Below, one piece after another: positions 17,593 through 26,200 of a stretch of 64,000 nucleotides of DNA. Made by a program: the position numbers and the translations under genes. The DNA is from Chryseobacterium oranimense (lineage in GTDB: Bacteria > Bacteroidota > Bacteroidia > Flavobacteriales > Weeksellaceae). Where the stretch lies: contig NZ_CP104203.1 of assembly GCF_025244725.1 (NCBI RefSeq), forward strand, positions 1,550,001 through 1,614,000, written 5' to 3'. The first letter of the stretch is position 1. Each line of letters starts with the position of its first letter. The notes beneath the pieces were generated by a model that had not been told where the DNA came from, did no database searches, and was given only the letters and a program-made list of their open reading frames with translations.

Positions 17593-18996
17593 ATGAAAAA
17601 AATCTTCATTATACTTCCACTCTTTTTGAGTGGATTTTTATTTTCTCAAAAAAAGCCACAGAAAAAACCGGTAAAAAAAACTACCGTGGCTAAGTTCAAC
17701 TACCATGATGAATTCAGAAGAATTTCAGACGAAGTGATGACCAATGGTACCGCCTATGAAAATCTTGGTGAACTTACCAAAGGAATCGGGCCCCGTTTCA
17801 GTGCAACTCCCGGGTATATGAAAGCGGTCGAATGGACTGAAAAAAAACTCAAATCCATCGGCATTGATATGATCTGGCGAATGGAAGCCAAAGCCCCGGT
17901 ATGGATAAGAGGAAGAGAATCTTTGCAGATAAAAGCCGGGAATGGGGATTGGACAAATATCAGAATGCTGTCTTTCGGGAATTCCGAAGGAACTGGCGGA
18001 AAAGACCTTACAGGTGAAATTGTTTTAATCAATTCAACTTCTGAGCTTAACGCCATGTCCATTAAACAATTGAAAGATAAAATTGTTTTCGTAAATCTTC
18101 CTTTGGATCCGAAAATCATTAATACAAGTGATTCTTATTTAATTGCCGCAAAATCTAAATTAATTTCTGCTTCCGTAATTGCTAAAACAGGAGCAAAAGC
18201 TTTAATTATAAGGTCTTTAACAACAGCTATGGACGATACACCCCACGCTAAAATGGTGTATTACGAACCCGATGACAAAATAAGAATTCCTGCTTTATCC
18301 ATTGGAGTAAAATCCGCTGATGAATTGGAAAAATTATTAAAAAGTCAGAAAGTTACCGCCAGGCTAAATATGAATGCACAATCAAAAGGTGACACTACCA
18401 ATCCGAATATTATTGCTGAAATTCAGGGTAAAAAAGATTCCAAAGTCATTGTTTTGGGAGCTCAGTTAGACTCGTGGGATTTCGGTGAAGGAGCTATTGA
18501 TGACGGAACCGGTGTTGCACAATGCATTGAAGTTTTAAGAGCATTCAAAGCTCTTGGCATTGAAAATAATCATACAATAAGGATTGTTTTGTATGCGAAC
18601 AGCGAAAACGGGGGGCAAGGACGCGAAATGTATGCAGCCTACGTAAAAAAGAAAGATGAAAAGCATGTTTTTGCTTTAGGAACAGATGCAGGGGGATATT
18701 CCCCGAGAGGATTTTCATTAGATATGCCGCCACAAAGACGAAGACAGATCTTCGAATGGAAAAATTATTTTCTTCCTTATGGTATTTACGATTTCGACCA
18801 GACTGAAGCTATTCAGGATATTTCTCCGCTGAAAAAGCTGGACATTCCCTTAGCTGAACTGGTGGTAGATACACAAAGATACTTCGATTACCACCATTCC
18901 GAACAGGATACTTTTGATAAAGTGAACAAAAGAGAGCTTCTTTTAGGAGCAGTTGCTATGACACAACTTATTTTCATGATCGATAAAAACTGGTAA
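17593..18996 (+). CDS. M28 carboxypeptidase-Q-like protein, predicted inactive copy
   Basis: 467 residues, signal peptide about 1-18, then a Lys/Pro-rich linker, PA-like insert (about 100-270) and M28 domain. Compared with its two downstream paralogues it carries Gln291 where they have the first zinc His (GAQLDSW versus GGHLDSW) and Ser337 where they have the general-base Glu (NSENG versus NEENG). Asp303, Glu338, Asp365 and the late His (YFDYHH) remain. Loss of one ligand and the base predicts a catalytically dead, perhaps binding-only, protein. It heads a three-gene array with one- and three-base gaps. Confidence 0.88.
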   Translation: MKKIFIILPLFLSGFLFSQKKPQKKPVKKTTVAKFNYHDEFRRISDEVMTNGTAYENLGELTKGIGPRFSATPGYMKAVEWTEKKLKSIGIDMIWRMEAKAPVWIRGRESLQIKAGNGDWTNIRMLSFGNSEGTGGKDLTGEIVLINSTSELNAMSIKQLKDKIVFVNLPLDPKIINTSDSYLIAAKSKLISASVIAKTGAKALIIRSLTTAMDDTPHAKMVYYEPDDKIRIPALSIGVKSADELEKLLKSQKVTARLNMNAQSKGDTTNPNIIAEIQGKKDSKVIVLGAQLDSWDFGEGAIDDGTGVAQCIEVLRAFKALGIENNHTIRIVLYANSENGGQGREMYAAYVKKKDEKHVFALGTDAGGYSPRGFSLDMPPQRRRQIFEWKNYFLPYGIYDFDQTEAIQDISPLKKLDIPLAELVVDTQRYFDYHHSEQDTFDKVNKRELLLGAVAMTQLIFMIDKNW

Positions 18997-18997
18997 A

Positions 18998-20356
18998 ATG
19001 AAAAAGACTATCACCCTTTCACTTGTAATGTTATCCATGGCTGTTTTCGGACAGACTAAAGAAGATTCAATACAGTTCAGCAGGATTTCTACGGAAATAC
19101 TGAACAATGGGAAAGCTTACAATGAACTGAAAGACCTTACCAAAAACATCGGAAACCGTTTAAGCGGTACCGAAGCTTATGAAAAATCTGTGAAATGGGC
19201 AGAACAGAAGCTTCGGGAAGCTGGAGCTGATAAAGTATGGCTGCAGGAAGTAATGATTCCGGTCTGGGTCAGGGGAAAAGAATCCCTGCAGATTAAAACC
19301 GCAGACGGACAGTGGAAGAAACTGAAAATGCTTTCTCTCGGAAATTCTGAAGGAACAGGCGGAAAAGATGTCTCCGGCGAGATTATTATGGTAAGATCAT
19401 TGGAAGAATATGACACGCTTCCGGCAGATCAAGTAAAGGATAAGATCGTGTTCTTTAACTACCCTTTTAATCAGTCACATGTACAAACTTTTATTGCTTA
19501 CCGGGAAGCTGGAGCATACAGGCGTTCGGCAGCTAATCTGACAGCTCAGAAAGGTGGAAAATTTGCCATCATCAGATCTTTATCTTCCGCCTTTGATGAT
19601 GTTCCTCATACAGGCAATATGCGGTATGATGACAACGTTTCCAAAGTACCCGCGGTAACTATCGGAAACACAACTGCTGATGAACTGGAAGCCTTAATAA
19701 AAAATAAAAAAATTACAGCAAAGCTCAATTCCAGCTGCGGAATGAAAGGCGAGAAACTCTCCCATTCTGTGATTGGTGAAATTACCGGAAAAAAAGACCA
19801 GAGTGTAATTGTAGTCGGGGGACATCTGGATTCATGGGACGTAGGCGAAGGTGCCCATGATGACGGTGCCGGAATTGTACAAAGCATCGAGGTTTTAAGA
19901 ACATTTAAAAAACTTGGAATTAAAAATAACCATACAATCCGGGCTGTATGTTTTGCAAATGAAGAAAACGGAACCAAAGGCGGCAAGCAACATGGAAAAA
20001 CAGTAAAAGAAAGCAATGAAAAGCATCTTTTTGCCATAGAAACTGATGCAGGAGGTTTCTCTCCGAGAGGAATTTCACTGGAAATGGATGACAAAAACAG
20101 AAATCAGATCAAAAGCTGGGTGAATCTGTTCCTGCCTTACGGAGTATATAATTTTGAAGGCAAATATTCCGGATCGGATATCGCTCCGCTACATGAAATG
20201 GGGGTTCCCACCGCAGAGCTGGTTCCGGATCCGCAACGTTATTTCGACATTCATCATACAGAAGAAGACACTTTTGAAAAAGTCAACCGCAGAGAATTAC
20301 TTCTCGGTGCGGCGGTAATGACACAGCTTATTTATATGATCGATAAAAATTGGTAA
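18998..20356 (+). CDS. M28 family peptidase, carboxypeptidase-Q-like (PA domain)
   Basis: 452 residues with signal peptide (cleavage near VFGQ, residue 19). Complete metal centre: His276, Asp288, Glu322/Glu323 (NEENG), Asp350 (ETDAGG), and the late His in FDIHHTEED. The region between about 95 and 260 is the protease-associated insert. The motif GGHLDSWDVGEG is shared with eukaryotic carboxypeptidase Q, a dipeptidase/metallo-carboxypeptidase. Exported. Nearly identical in length and alignment to the third copy, so a recent tandem duplication. Confidence 0.92.
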   Translation: MKKTITLSLVMLSMAVFGQTKEDSIQFSRISTEILNNGKAYNELKDLTKNIGNRLSGTEAYEKSVKWAEQKLREAGADKVWLQEVMIPVWVRGKESLQIKTADGQWKKLKMLSLGNSEGTGGKDVSGEIIMVRSLEEYDTLPADQVKDKIVFFNYPFNQSHVQTFIAYREAGAYRRSAANLTAQKGGKFAIIRSLSSAFDDVPHTGNMRYDDNVSKVPAVTIGNTTADELEALIKNKKITAKLNSSCGMKGEKLSHSVIGEITGKKDQSVIVVGGHLDSWDVGEGAHDDGAGIVQSIEVLRTFKKLGIKNNHTIRAVCFANEENGTKGGKQHGKTVKESNEKHLFAIETDAGGFSPRGISLEMDDKNRNQIKSWVNLFLPYGVYNFEGKYSGSDIAPLHEMGVPTAELVPDPQRYFDIHHTEEDTFEKVNRRELLLGAAVMTQLIYMIDKNW

Positions 20357-20359
20357 ACT

Positions 20360-21718
20360 ATGAAAAAGATAATCGGAACTTCATTATTATTCCTGGGAAT
20401 GGCGGCTTTTGGCCAGTCCAAAGAAGATTCTGTCCAGTTCAGTAAAATCTCCACAGAAATCCTGAACAACGGAAAAGGCTATACAGACCTTAAAGATTTA
20501 ACTAAAAATATCGGCCACCGTTTAAGCGGTTCTCCAGCCTATGAAAAATCTGTAAAATGGGCAGAACAGAAACTTCGTGAAGCCGGTGCCGATAAAGTAT
20601 GGCTTCAGGAAGTAATGGTTCCTGTCTGGACCCGCGGAAAAGAATCCCTGCAGATCAAAACCTCTGACGGCAAATGGAAGAACCTGAAAATGCTTTCTCT
20701 CGGAAATTCTGAAGGTACCGGCGGAAAAGATGTTTCCGGCGAGATCATCGCCGTAAAATCTATGGAAGAATATGACAAGCTTCCTGCAGATCAAGTAAAG
20801 GATAAGATCGTGTTCTTTAACTACCCTTTCAGCCAGTCTTTTGTAGAAACATTCAGAGGCTACAGCGACGCTGCAAAATACAGGGTGACGGCCGCTGCTT
20901 TAACAGCTAAAAAAGGAGGTAAGTTTGCCATCATCAGATCTCTTTCTTCCGCTTTTGACGATGTTCCGCATACCGGAGCCATGCGTTATGAAGATAAAGT
21001 TTCAAAAATTCCTGCCGTAGCCATCGGAGCAACAACTGCGGATGAACTTGAAGCTCTTTTAAAGACACAGAAAGTCACTGCAAAGCTTAATTCCAACTGC
21101 GGAATGAAAGGGGAAAAACTCTCCCATTCTGTGATTGGTGAAATCACCGGCAATAAAGACCAGAGTGTGATTGTAGTTGGCGGACATCTGGATTCATGGG
21201 ACGTAGGTGAAGGTGCTCATGATGACGGAACCGGAATTGTACAAAGCATTGAGGTTTTAAGAACATTCAAAAAACTGGGGCTTAAAAACAATCACACGAT
21301 CAGGGTGGTTTGCTTTGCCAATGAAGAAAATGGTGTAAAAGGAGGTATACAATATGGAAAAACGGCCAAGGAAAAGAACGAGAAGCATCTTTTTGCTATA
21401 GAATCCGATGCCGGTGGCTTTGCTCCGAGAGGAATTTCATTGGAAATGGATGATGAAAAGAGAAACCGGATTAAAAGCTGGGCCGGTTTATTTTTACCAT
21501 ACGGGGTTTATAATTTTGAAGGAAAATATTCCGGAACAGATATTTACCCGCTTCATGATATGGGTGTCCCTACCGCAGAGCTGGTACCGGATTCCCAGAG
21601 ATATTTTGATATCCACCACACAGAAGAAGATACCTTTGAAAAGGTAAACAGAAGGGAGCTTCTTTTAGGAGCCACTGCTATGACCCAGCTTATTTATATG
21701 ATTGATAAAAACTGGTAG
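20360..21718 (+). CDS. M28 family peptidase, carboxypeptidase-Q-like (PA domain), third tandem copy
   Basis: 452 residues, aligning without gaps to the preceding gene over the whole length; signal peptide to about residue 19 (AAFGQ). Zinc ligands and base are intact: His276, Asp288, Glu322/Glu323, Asp350 and the His of FDIHHTEED. Differences from copy two are scattered (for example VETFRGYSDAAKYR versus VQTFIAYREAGAYR), suggesting diverged substrate preference. Last gene of the array, closed by the strong terminator at 21761. Confidence 0.92.
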   Translation: MKKIIGTSLLFLGMAAFGQSKEDSVQFSKISTEILNNGKGYTDLKDLTKNIGHRLSGSPAYEKSVKWAEQKLREAGADKVWLQEVMVPVWTRGKESLQIKTSDGKWKNLKMLSLGNSEGTGGKDVSGEIIAVKSMEEYDKLPADQVKDKIVFFNYPFSQSFVETFRGYSDAAKYRVTAAALTAKKGGKFAIIRSLSSAFDDVPHTGAMRYEDKVSKIPAVAIGATTADELEALLKTQKVTAKLNSNCGMKGEKLSHSVIGEITGNKDQSVIVVGGHLDSWDVGEGAHDDGTGIVQSIEVLRTFKKLGLKNNHTIRVVCFANEENGVKGGIQYGKTAKEKNEKHLFAIESDAGGFAPRGISLEMDDEKRNRIKSWAGLFLPYGVYNFEGKYSGTDIYPLHDMGVPTAELVPDSQRYFDIHHTEEDTFEKVNRRELLLGATAMTQLIYMIDKNW

Positions 21719-21760
21719 AATTCTGCTTTGAATACCTTTTGATTAAGGCAAAAGATTTTG

Positions 21761-21821
21761 TCAACAAGTTAATTCTGATGAAGCTATGTACAGCTGTACG
21801 CTTCTGGAATTAACTTGTTGA
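21761..21821 (+). terminator. Long hairpin terminator of the M28 array
   Basis: TCAACAAGTTAATTC (21761-21775) pairs perfectly with GAATTAACTTGTTGA (21807-21821); the loop itself contains AAGC/GCTT and GTACAGCTGTAC pairing. A run of seven T follows. Confidence 0.75.
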
Positions 21822-21867
21822 TTTTTTTGTTTGATGGATAGATAAGTTAATTGCTTTTGGTATTGAA

Positions 21868-21915
21868 ACCACCCCGTCAAATCTTCGATTTGCCACCCCT
21901 CCAGAGGAGGGGAAT
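21868..21915. repeat. Dispersed-type intergenic element with two hairpins
   Basis: CAAAT/ATTTG (21878-21892) and CCCCTCC/GGAGGGG (21896-21912) form adjacent stems in a GC-rich island with flanking ACCACCCCGTC. This type of block recurs between genes in flavobacterial genomes and is probably a repeat family, but only one copy is in the window. Confidence 0.5.
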
Positions 21916-22076
21916 GCTGAGGCCGAAAACTGAAAATGGCTTGGCTCAGTAAGTTTTTAATTTTTCTTTTATATATTTCAAGCAAATTTTCTAAGCCGCT
22001 GAAATCTGAACTTAAAGTTACTTAGCGGTAAAAATATATTGAAAAAGTCACTTTGGCATGAAATTCGCAAGCTAAA

Positions 22077-22470
22077 TCATTGAAAAAAAATTATTTAAAA
22101 CACAGACGATGAGAAAAGGTTACTGTGGAAGCTTCAGTTTCTGCTGAGCCGGATGGGATTGATATATATTGTATATGATCCTTTTTCTTTAGATACCGTA
22201 TGCAACGGAAAAGATAATCCTCTTATCAATTCCATTTACGATGATGATTGTGTACGGTGTCATAAAGCTCATGAATCCTTTCCCGGATTCAATACTGTTT
22301 TTTAATTAAAACTTTTTGGGTAGCTTAAAGCATACCCTGATGTAAAACAATCAAACGGCCATAAGATCATAACCTTAGCCAAGTTTAACTATGATCCATG
22401 TGCTATTGAATGATAACGGAAAATGATTCCGGACCGTTCTATGGAAGAACGGAAAACAGATGTATAACCC
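22077..22470 (+). other. Possible decayed coding remnant
   Basis: No intact gene. Short frames give protein-like text in shifting frames: 22156-22305 ends CVRCHKAHESFPGFNTVF, 22327-22412 reads LKAYPDVKQSNGHKI and ends in a stop after DPCAIE, and a further 23-codon frame follows. Frame changes and early stops suggest an eroded gene. This is weak, and no parent family is recognised. Confidence 0.25.
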
Positions 22471-22484
22471 TTAAAAAGTGATTA

Positions 22485-22748
22485 ATGATGAGAGCCTTTT
22501 TTGAAATGATTTTTAAGAGAAATGAAGATGCGGCAAAAATGAATATCTGGAGCCTGATGCTGCTGATAAGCTTTGCCATTTTTTCCGTACTGGTATATTT
22601 TGCATATACCTCAAAACCTGATTTTAACAGCTTAATAATATATCTGACCGCATTTGCGGCATATATCGGATTTGGAATTGTATTTATCAGTTCCCTTACC
22701 GGAAGAATGAATTCTTCTTATATGAGCAAGAAATCAAGAAACACATAA
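22485..22748 (+). CDS. Small two-helix membrane protein
   Basis: 87 residues with two transmembrane helices (about 22-44 and 50-71: LMLLISFAIFSVLVYFAYT, and IIYLTAFAAYIGFGIVFIS) and a positively charged cytoplasmic N-terminus and C-terminus. No family recognised. ATG ATG gives two possible starts one codon apart. A textbook terminator follows, which supports an expressed gene. Confidence 0.6.
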   Translation: MMRAFFEMIFKRNEDAAKMNIWSLMLLISFAIFSVLVYFAYTSKPDFNSLIIYLTAFAAYIGFGIVFISSLTGRMNSSYMSKKSRNT

Positions 22749-22770
22749 CTTTAATTTCTACTTTACTAGA

Positions 22771-22797
22771 AAGCCGTTCAATAAACTTGAACGGCTT
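22771..22797 (+). terminator. Intrinsic terminator
   Basis: AAGCCGTTCA pairs perfectly with TGAACGGCTT around a 7-base loop, followed by T-rich sequence. Confidence 0.85.
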
Positions 22798-22942
22798 TTT
22801 TATTTATCTTTAACCTTCTAAATATTTTTAACAGCAAAAAATGCGAGAATGTTTTCTTTGCACTTAAGTTATTTAAGTAGTTAAAATCAAAGATTTAAAA
22901 TCCGAAACATCTTGTGTTCGCAATATTAAAATTATTTCATTC

Positions 22943-24109
22943 TCAAACGCTCAGAAACTCCTTCTTTTCAAGCCTCACCTGCACTTCCTTTCCTTCTCTC
23001 CTAATCTTCAGATCAATTGTTTTCTGCCCGTTTTCCACTCTATTGATAAAGTAGTGGCAGGCACCGTCTTTGTCAAGGCTGTTCAGATTCACGTTATTGA
23101 TGCTGATAATGGTATCTCCTACCTTTAACGGAAAATTTTCTTCCTGAAATACAAAGGCCACTGTTGGTTTTGAATCTATAAAACGGTAACCGAAACCGAA
23201 AGACTCCAGCTTGGCAGGTTCATTTTTAATCTGTTTCATGTAAATTTTGTTTCCGGACCAATCAAGGATGAAAACAAAGTTTTTAAAGAAATCATTTCCG
23301 ATCAGGCTTGTATTTCCGGTGGCAATTATTTCATTCGGGAAGGTTTTGTTCCCTAATGGCAGAGCTGCCGTTCTGAAAATATATCCCGGTGCGGGTTTTG
23401 CTGCCCCATAAGCACCTACAGAGTTGGTTCCGTAGACTCCTATACTCTTTAATGCCTTTTGAGCGTCATAGGCACCATCTGTGATCTTCAGTCTTCCGGA
23501 AAATCCGGTATCAAACGTAAGGTCAATTTTTTTGCCCTGCAGATCGGTTTCTACAACGGGCGTTTTCTGTAGCCTTGGACTGAAAGGAATGACAATATCA
23601 TAATCTGCAGGATTAAATTGGGTTAGGTCTTCTGAAGCTTCAAGTGAATTCTCTGCATAATTGATTTTCCAGAAAAGCTTTGCCATTTGGTTAGCCCCCA
23701 GGATACCATCAATTTTGAAGCAGCTTAGCTCAGAAACGCTGAAGTCCATTACTATAGCCCCTACATTTTTAAAAACAGCTTTATCAACAACCATTTCCGG
23801 GAGAATGGTAAAAATTTGTTCCTGCTTATTTTTCTGGGAATCCTTTACTTTAGCTGTATGCTTTTTTTCAAGTCCCAGCTCAGTGTATACAGCTGTAGAA
23901 ATTACCGTAGGCGCTCCTGTATCAAATAAAAAATTATAAGGTTTCCCATTAATGCTTACCTGTACAAAAGGCAGGTCATTAGCATATCTGAGATTGATTT
24001 TTTCTACAGGATTCTGAAGCTTTACTTCTCCGCTTTTGAAGAACTTCTTTCCCTGAGCGGAAAGAGTTGTTGTGGAGAGAATAAGAAGCGTGTAGAGGAC
24101 TTTTTTCAT
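22943..24109 (-). CDS. Retropepsin-like aspartyl protease with PDZ domain
   Basis: 388 residues; signal peptide (about 1-19). Two aspartyl protease half-sites are present: D63-T-G in NFLFDTGAPTVIS and a second D-T-G in LTFDTGFSGRL near residue 197, each followed by the hydrophobic flap pattern (ILGANQMAK; LIGNDFFKNFVFILDW). The C-terminal ~90 residues (PLKVGDTIISINNVNLNSL) are a PDZ domain. Predicted exported acid-type protease acting in periplasm or at the surface; substrate unknown. Monocistronic. Confidence 0.87.
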   Translation of the reverse strand: MKKVLYTLLILSTTTLSAQGKKFFKSGEVKLQNPVEKINLRYANDLPFVQVSINGKPYNFLFDTGAPTVISTAVYTELGLEKKHTAKVKDSQKNKQEQIFTILPEMVVDKAVFKNVGAIVMDFSVSELSCFKIDGILGANQMAKLFWKINYAENSLEASEDLTQFNPADYDIVIPFSPRLQKTPVVETDLQGKKIDLTFDTGFSGRLKITDGAYDAQKALKSIGVYGTNSVGAYGAAKPAPGYIFRTAALPLGNKTFPNEIIATGNTSLIGNDFFKNFVFILDWSGNKIYMKQIKNEPAKLESFGFGYRFIDSKPTVAFVFQEENFPLKVGDTIISINNVNLNSLDKDGACHYFINRVENGQKTIDLKIRREGKEVQVRLEKKEFLSV

Positions 24110-24208
24110 TGATTTATTTTAAACGAAAATAGGAAATTTACGCTAAAATAAAAATATCTGTTTTTGTGATCTATAAAATCCTTCTTCCGTTAGTATCCAA
24201 CAATAAAA

Positions 24209-24230
24209 AAGCCATCCTCACGGACGGCTT
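24209..24230 (-). terminator. Terminator of the prolyl isomerase operon
   Basis: On the minus strand AAGCCGTCC pairs with GGATGGCTT (one wobble) around a 4-base loop, followed by six T. Confidence 0.75.
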
Positions 24231-24252
24231 CAATATATATTTTAAAATTCAA

Positions 24253-25371
24253 TTATTGCACTTTCACAAGCTCAACATCGAAAACTAACCAAGCATTTGG
24301 CGGAATAACACCTCCTGCTCCTCTTTCTCCGTAAGCCATTGCCGGCGGGATTAATAAAGTAGCAGTTTCGCCTTCTTTAAGCAATAGGATACCTTCATCC
24401 CATCCTTTGATTACTCTTCCCATTCCGATTGGAATTTCGATAGGCTCGTTTCTTTTGAATGAAGAATCGAATTCTGTTCCGTCGATTAATTTCCCTGCAT
24501 AGTGTACAGATACATTGTCACCGGCTTTAGGAGCTTTTCCTCCTGCAACTGTTTTAGTGATTTTGTAATATAATCCGGATTCAGTTTTCTGCATTCCAGC
24601 TTTAAGGTTTTCCACCATTTTTTCCTGGTTCGCTTTGAATTCCTCTTCTTTTTTCTTTCTCTCGGCTTCTTCTTTAGCGATATAAGCTTTGTTGTTTTCT
24701 GCGATTTTAGCTTTTCCTTCAGTGAAAGTTTTTGCTGCATCGTAGTTTTTGTATTCATCTCCTTTGCTGAAAACTGATACTTTTTCTAAAACAATATCTG
24801 TTTTAGGCTTGTCCTGAGCTCCTTTTTCTACGTTAGCGATCGCATCGATCACATCGTTACCTTTAACCACTTTTCCGAAGATAGTGTGTCTTCCGTCTAA
24901 CCACGGAGTAGCCACTTCAGTGATGAAAAACTGAGAACCGTTGGTGTTAGGTCCTGAGTTGGCCATAGAAAGGATTCCTTTACCTGTATGCTTAAGGTCG
25001 TTTTTCTCGTCCTCGAATTTATATCCCGGATCTCCCATTCCTGTTCCCTGAGGATCACCTCCCTGGATCATGAAATCTTTGATCACTCTGTGGAAAATAG
25101 TTCCATCATAATAAGGAACTCCTTTTGCCTTTGCTTTGTTATCTATTTTTCCTTCTGCAAGACCAATAAAATTGGCTACAGTTACCGGTGCTTTTTTGTC
25201 TTCGAACTGCACGATCAGGTTTCCTTTAGAAGTCTGAAGGTTTGCATAAAGTCCGTCATGAAGACCTTCGTAAGTTTCTTTGTCTACGTTCATTTTTTTA
25301 TAGATTGGGGTACAACTCATCAGCGAAATACTTGCCGCTGCCAGAATTATATTCTTGTTAAACAATTTCAT
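24253..25371 (-). CDS. Cyclophilin-FKBP fusion peptidyl-prolyl isomerase lipoprotein
   Basis: 372 residues. The N-terminus is a lipoprotein signal with lipobox SLMSC (Cys19). Residues about 40-205 are a cyclophilin domain (FHRVIKDFMIQGGDPQGTG, NSGPNTNGSQFFITEV, GRHTIFGKVV). A Lys/Glu-rich coiled linker (about 215-260) leads to a C-terminal FKBP domain (GDNVSVHYAGKLIDGTEFDSSF, GWDEGILLLKEGE, LIPPAMAYGERGAG, VFDVELVKV). Both folds isomerise prolyl bonds, so this is a two-domain periplasmic foldase. It lies 3 bases after a second FKBP lipoprotein gene, so the two are co-expressed. Confidence 0.93.
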   Translation of the reverse strand: MKLFNKNIILAAASISLMSCTPIYKKMNVDKETYEGLHDGLYANLQTSKGNLIVQFEDKKAPVTVANFIGLAEGKIDNKAKAKGVPYYDGTIFHRVIKDFMIQGGDPQGTGMGDPGYKFEDEKNDLKHTGKGILSMANSGPNTNGSQFFITEVATPWLDGRHTIFGKVVKGNDVIDAIANVEKGAQDKPKTDIVLEKVSVFSKGDEYKNYDAAKTFTEGKAKIAENNKAYIAKEEAERKKKEEEFKANQEKMVENLKAGMQKTESGLYYKITKTVAGGKAPKAGDNVSVHYAGKLIDGTEFDSSFKRNEPIEIPIGMGRVIKGWDEGILLLKEGETATLLIPPAMAYGERGAGGVIPPNAWLVFDVELVKVQ

Positions 25372-25374
25372 TAT

Positions 25375-25887
25375 TTATAGCGCTTTTAATTTTATGATTA
25401 GTGGGATATCGTTGTCTATATTCTTTTCATCTCCAAAGGTTCCGTAGGCCAGTGAAGAAGGGACCAAAAGCGTTACTTCCTCTCCATCATGCATAAAACG
25501 CAAAGCATTCTCTACCGCTTTCAGTTCATCAAAATGCCCGAATCTGGCATCTCTTCTTTCAAAAGGCTTGTCGTAGATCTTGGTTTCATCAAAATCATAC
25601 AGGTCATAAGAATAAGAAATCGGGGTGTTATCCGCCCTTCTTTCTCTCTTATCAAAACCTTCAACAGTTACCCAGTAATTAAGCTGTGTAGGATAATACT
25701 TTACAGGCTGACCGCTGATCCAGTTCTGAATCTGCCCGCGCTCTAAAGTATTCAGATTTCTCATCCTATCCCTGGAAACATCCAGATCTTTCTGACTCAA
25801 CACTCCGCCTACAGGAGGATGTGCCGTAGGAGCTTTCCTGTTGCAGCTTAAGAGGGTTATTGCTGATATGAAGAGTAATTTTTTCAT
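25375..25887 (-). CDS. gldI: FKBP-type prolyl isomerase lipoprotein, GldI-like
   Basis: 170 residues with lipobox LLSC (Cys15). The C-terminal half is an FKBP fold (VENALRFMHDGEEVTLLVPSSLAYGTFGDEKNI, IPLIIKLKAL). The central segment NLNTLERGQIQNWI and YYPTQLNYWVTVEG resemble GldI, the FKBP lipoprotein needed for gliding and type IX secretion in Flavobacterium. Chryseobacterium is usually non-gliding but keeps gld homologues for T9SS. The symbol is an inference from similarity recalled, not a search. Confidence 0.65.
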   Translation of the reverse strand: MKKLLFISAITLLSCNRKAPTAHPPVGGVLSQKDLDVSRDRMRNLNTLERGQIQNWISGQPVKYYPTQLNYWVTVEGFDKRERRADNTPISYSYDLYDFDETKIYDKPFERRDARFGHFDELKAVENALRFMHDGEEVTLLVPSSLAYGTFGDEKNIDNDIPLIIKLKAL

Positions 25888-26146
25888 AAACTTTTGCGAA
25901 AATACGCATTTCGGAGAAATATTGTTCCATAGGTTGAAAAAAAAGATTGAAAAATTGGAAGATTAAATATTTAAAAATGAACTATCCGGGAACTGATGAA
26001 TTTTAGACATTTTAAAGTTTAATTTTTCACCATTTTTAAGATTAAATAACTTTTTAAGGTTATAACTTAACTTCACAGACCTGATTTAAATTTTAATTTC
26101 CCTATCAATCTTTTGTGTAAATCGGAGAAATCTGTAGACAAAATAA
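25888..26146. other. AT-rich intergenic region
   Basis: No gene seen. Contains short GATTGAAAAA/GGAAGATTAAA repeats near 25930-25980. It should hold the promoter of the prolyl isomerase operon on the minus strand, but no consensus box stands out. Confidence 0.5.
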
Positions 26147-26175
26147 AAATATCACCTCATAACGAGGTGATATTA
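26147..26175 (-). terminator. Terminator of the spondin-domain gene
   Basis: AAATATCACCTC and GAGGTGATATTA-type arms pair over 12 bp around the loop ATAAC; an A-run on the plus strand gives the T tract on the minus strand. Confidence 0.8.
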
Positions 26176-26200
26176 TATGTTTTATATTAAATGATTGTTT

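Noticed and set aside
21761..21985. 74-codon minus-strand frame after the M28 array
   Set aside because: It runs through a terminator hairpin and a GC-rich intergenic repeat.
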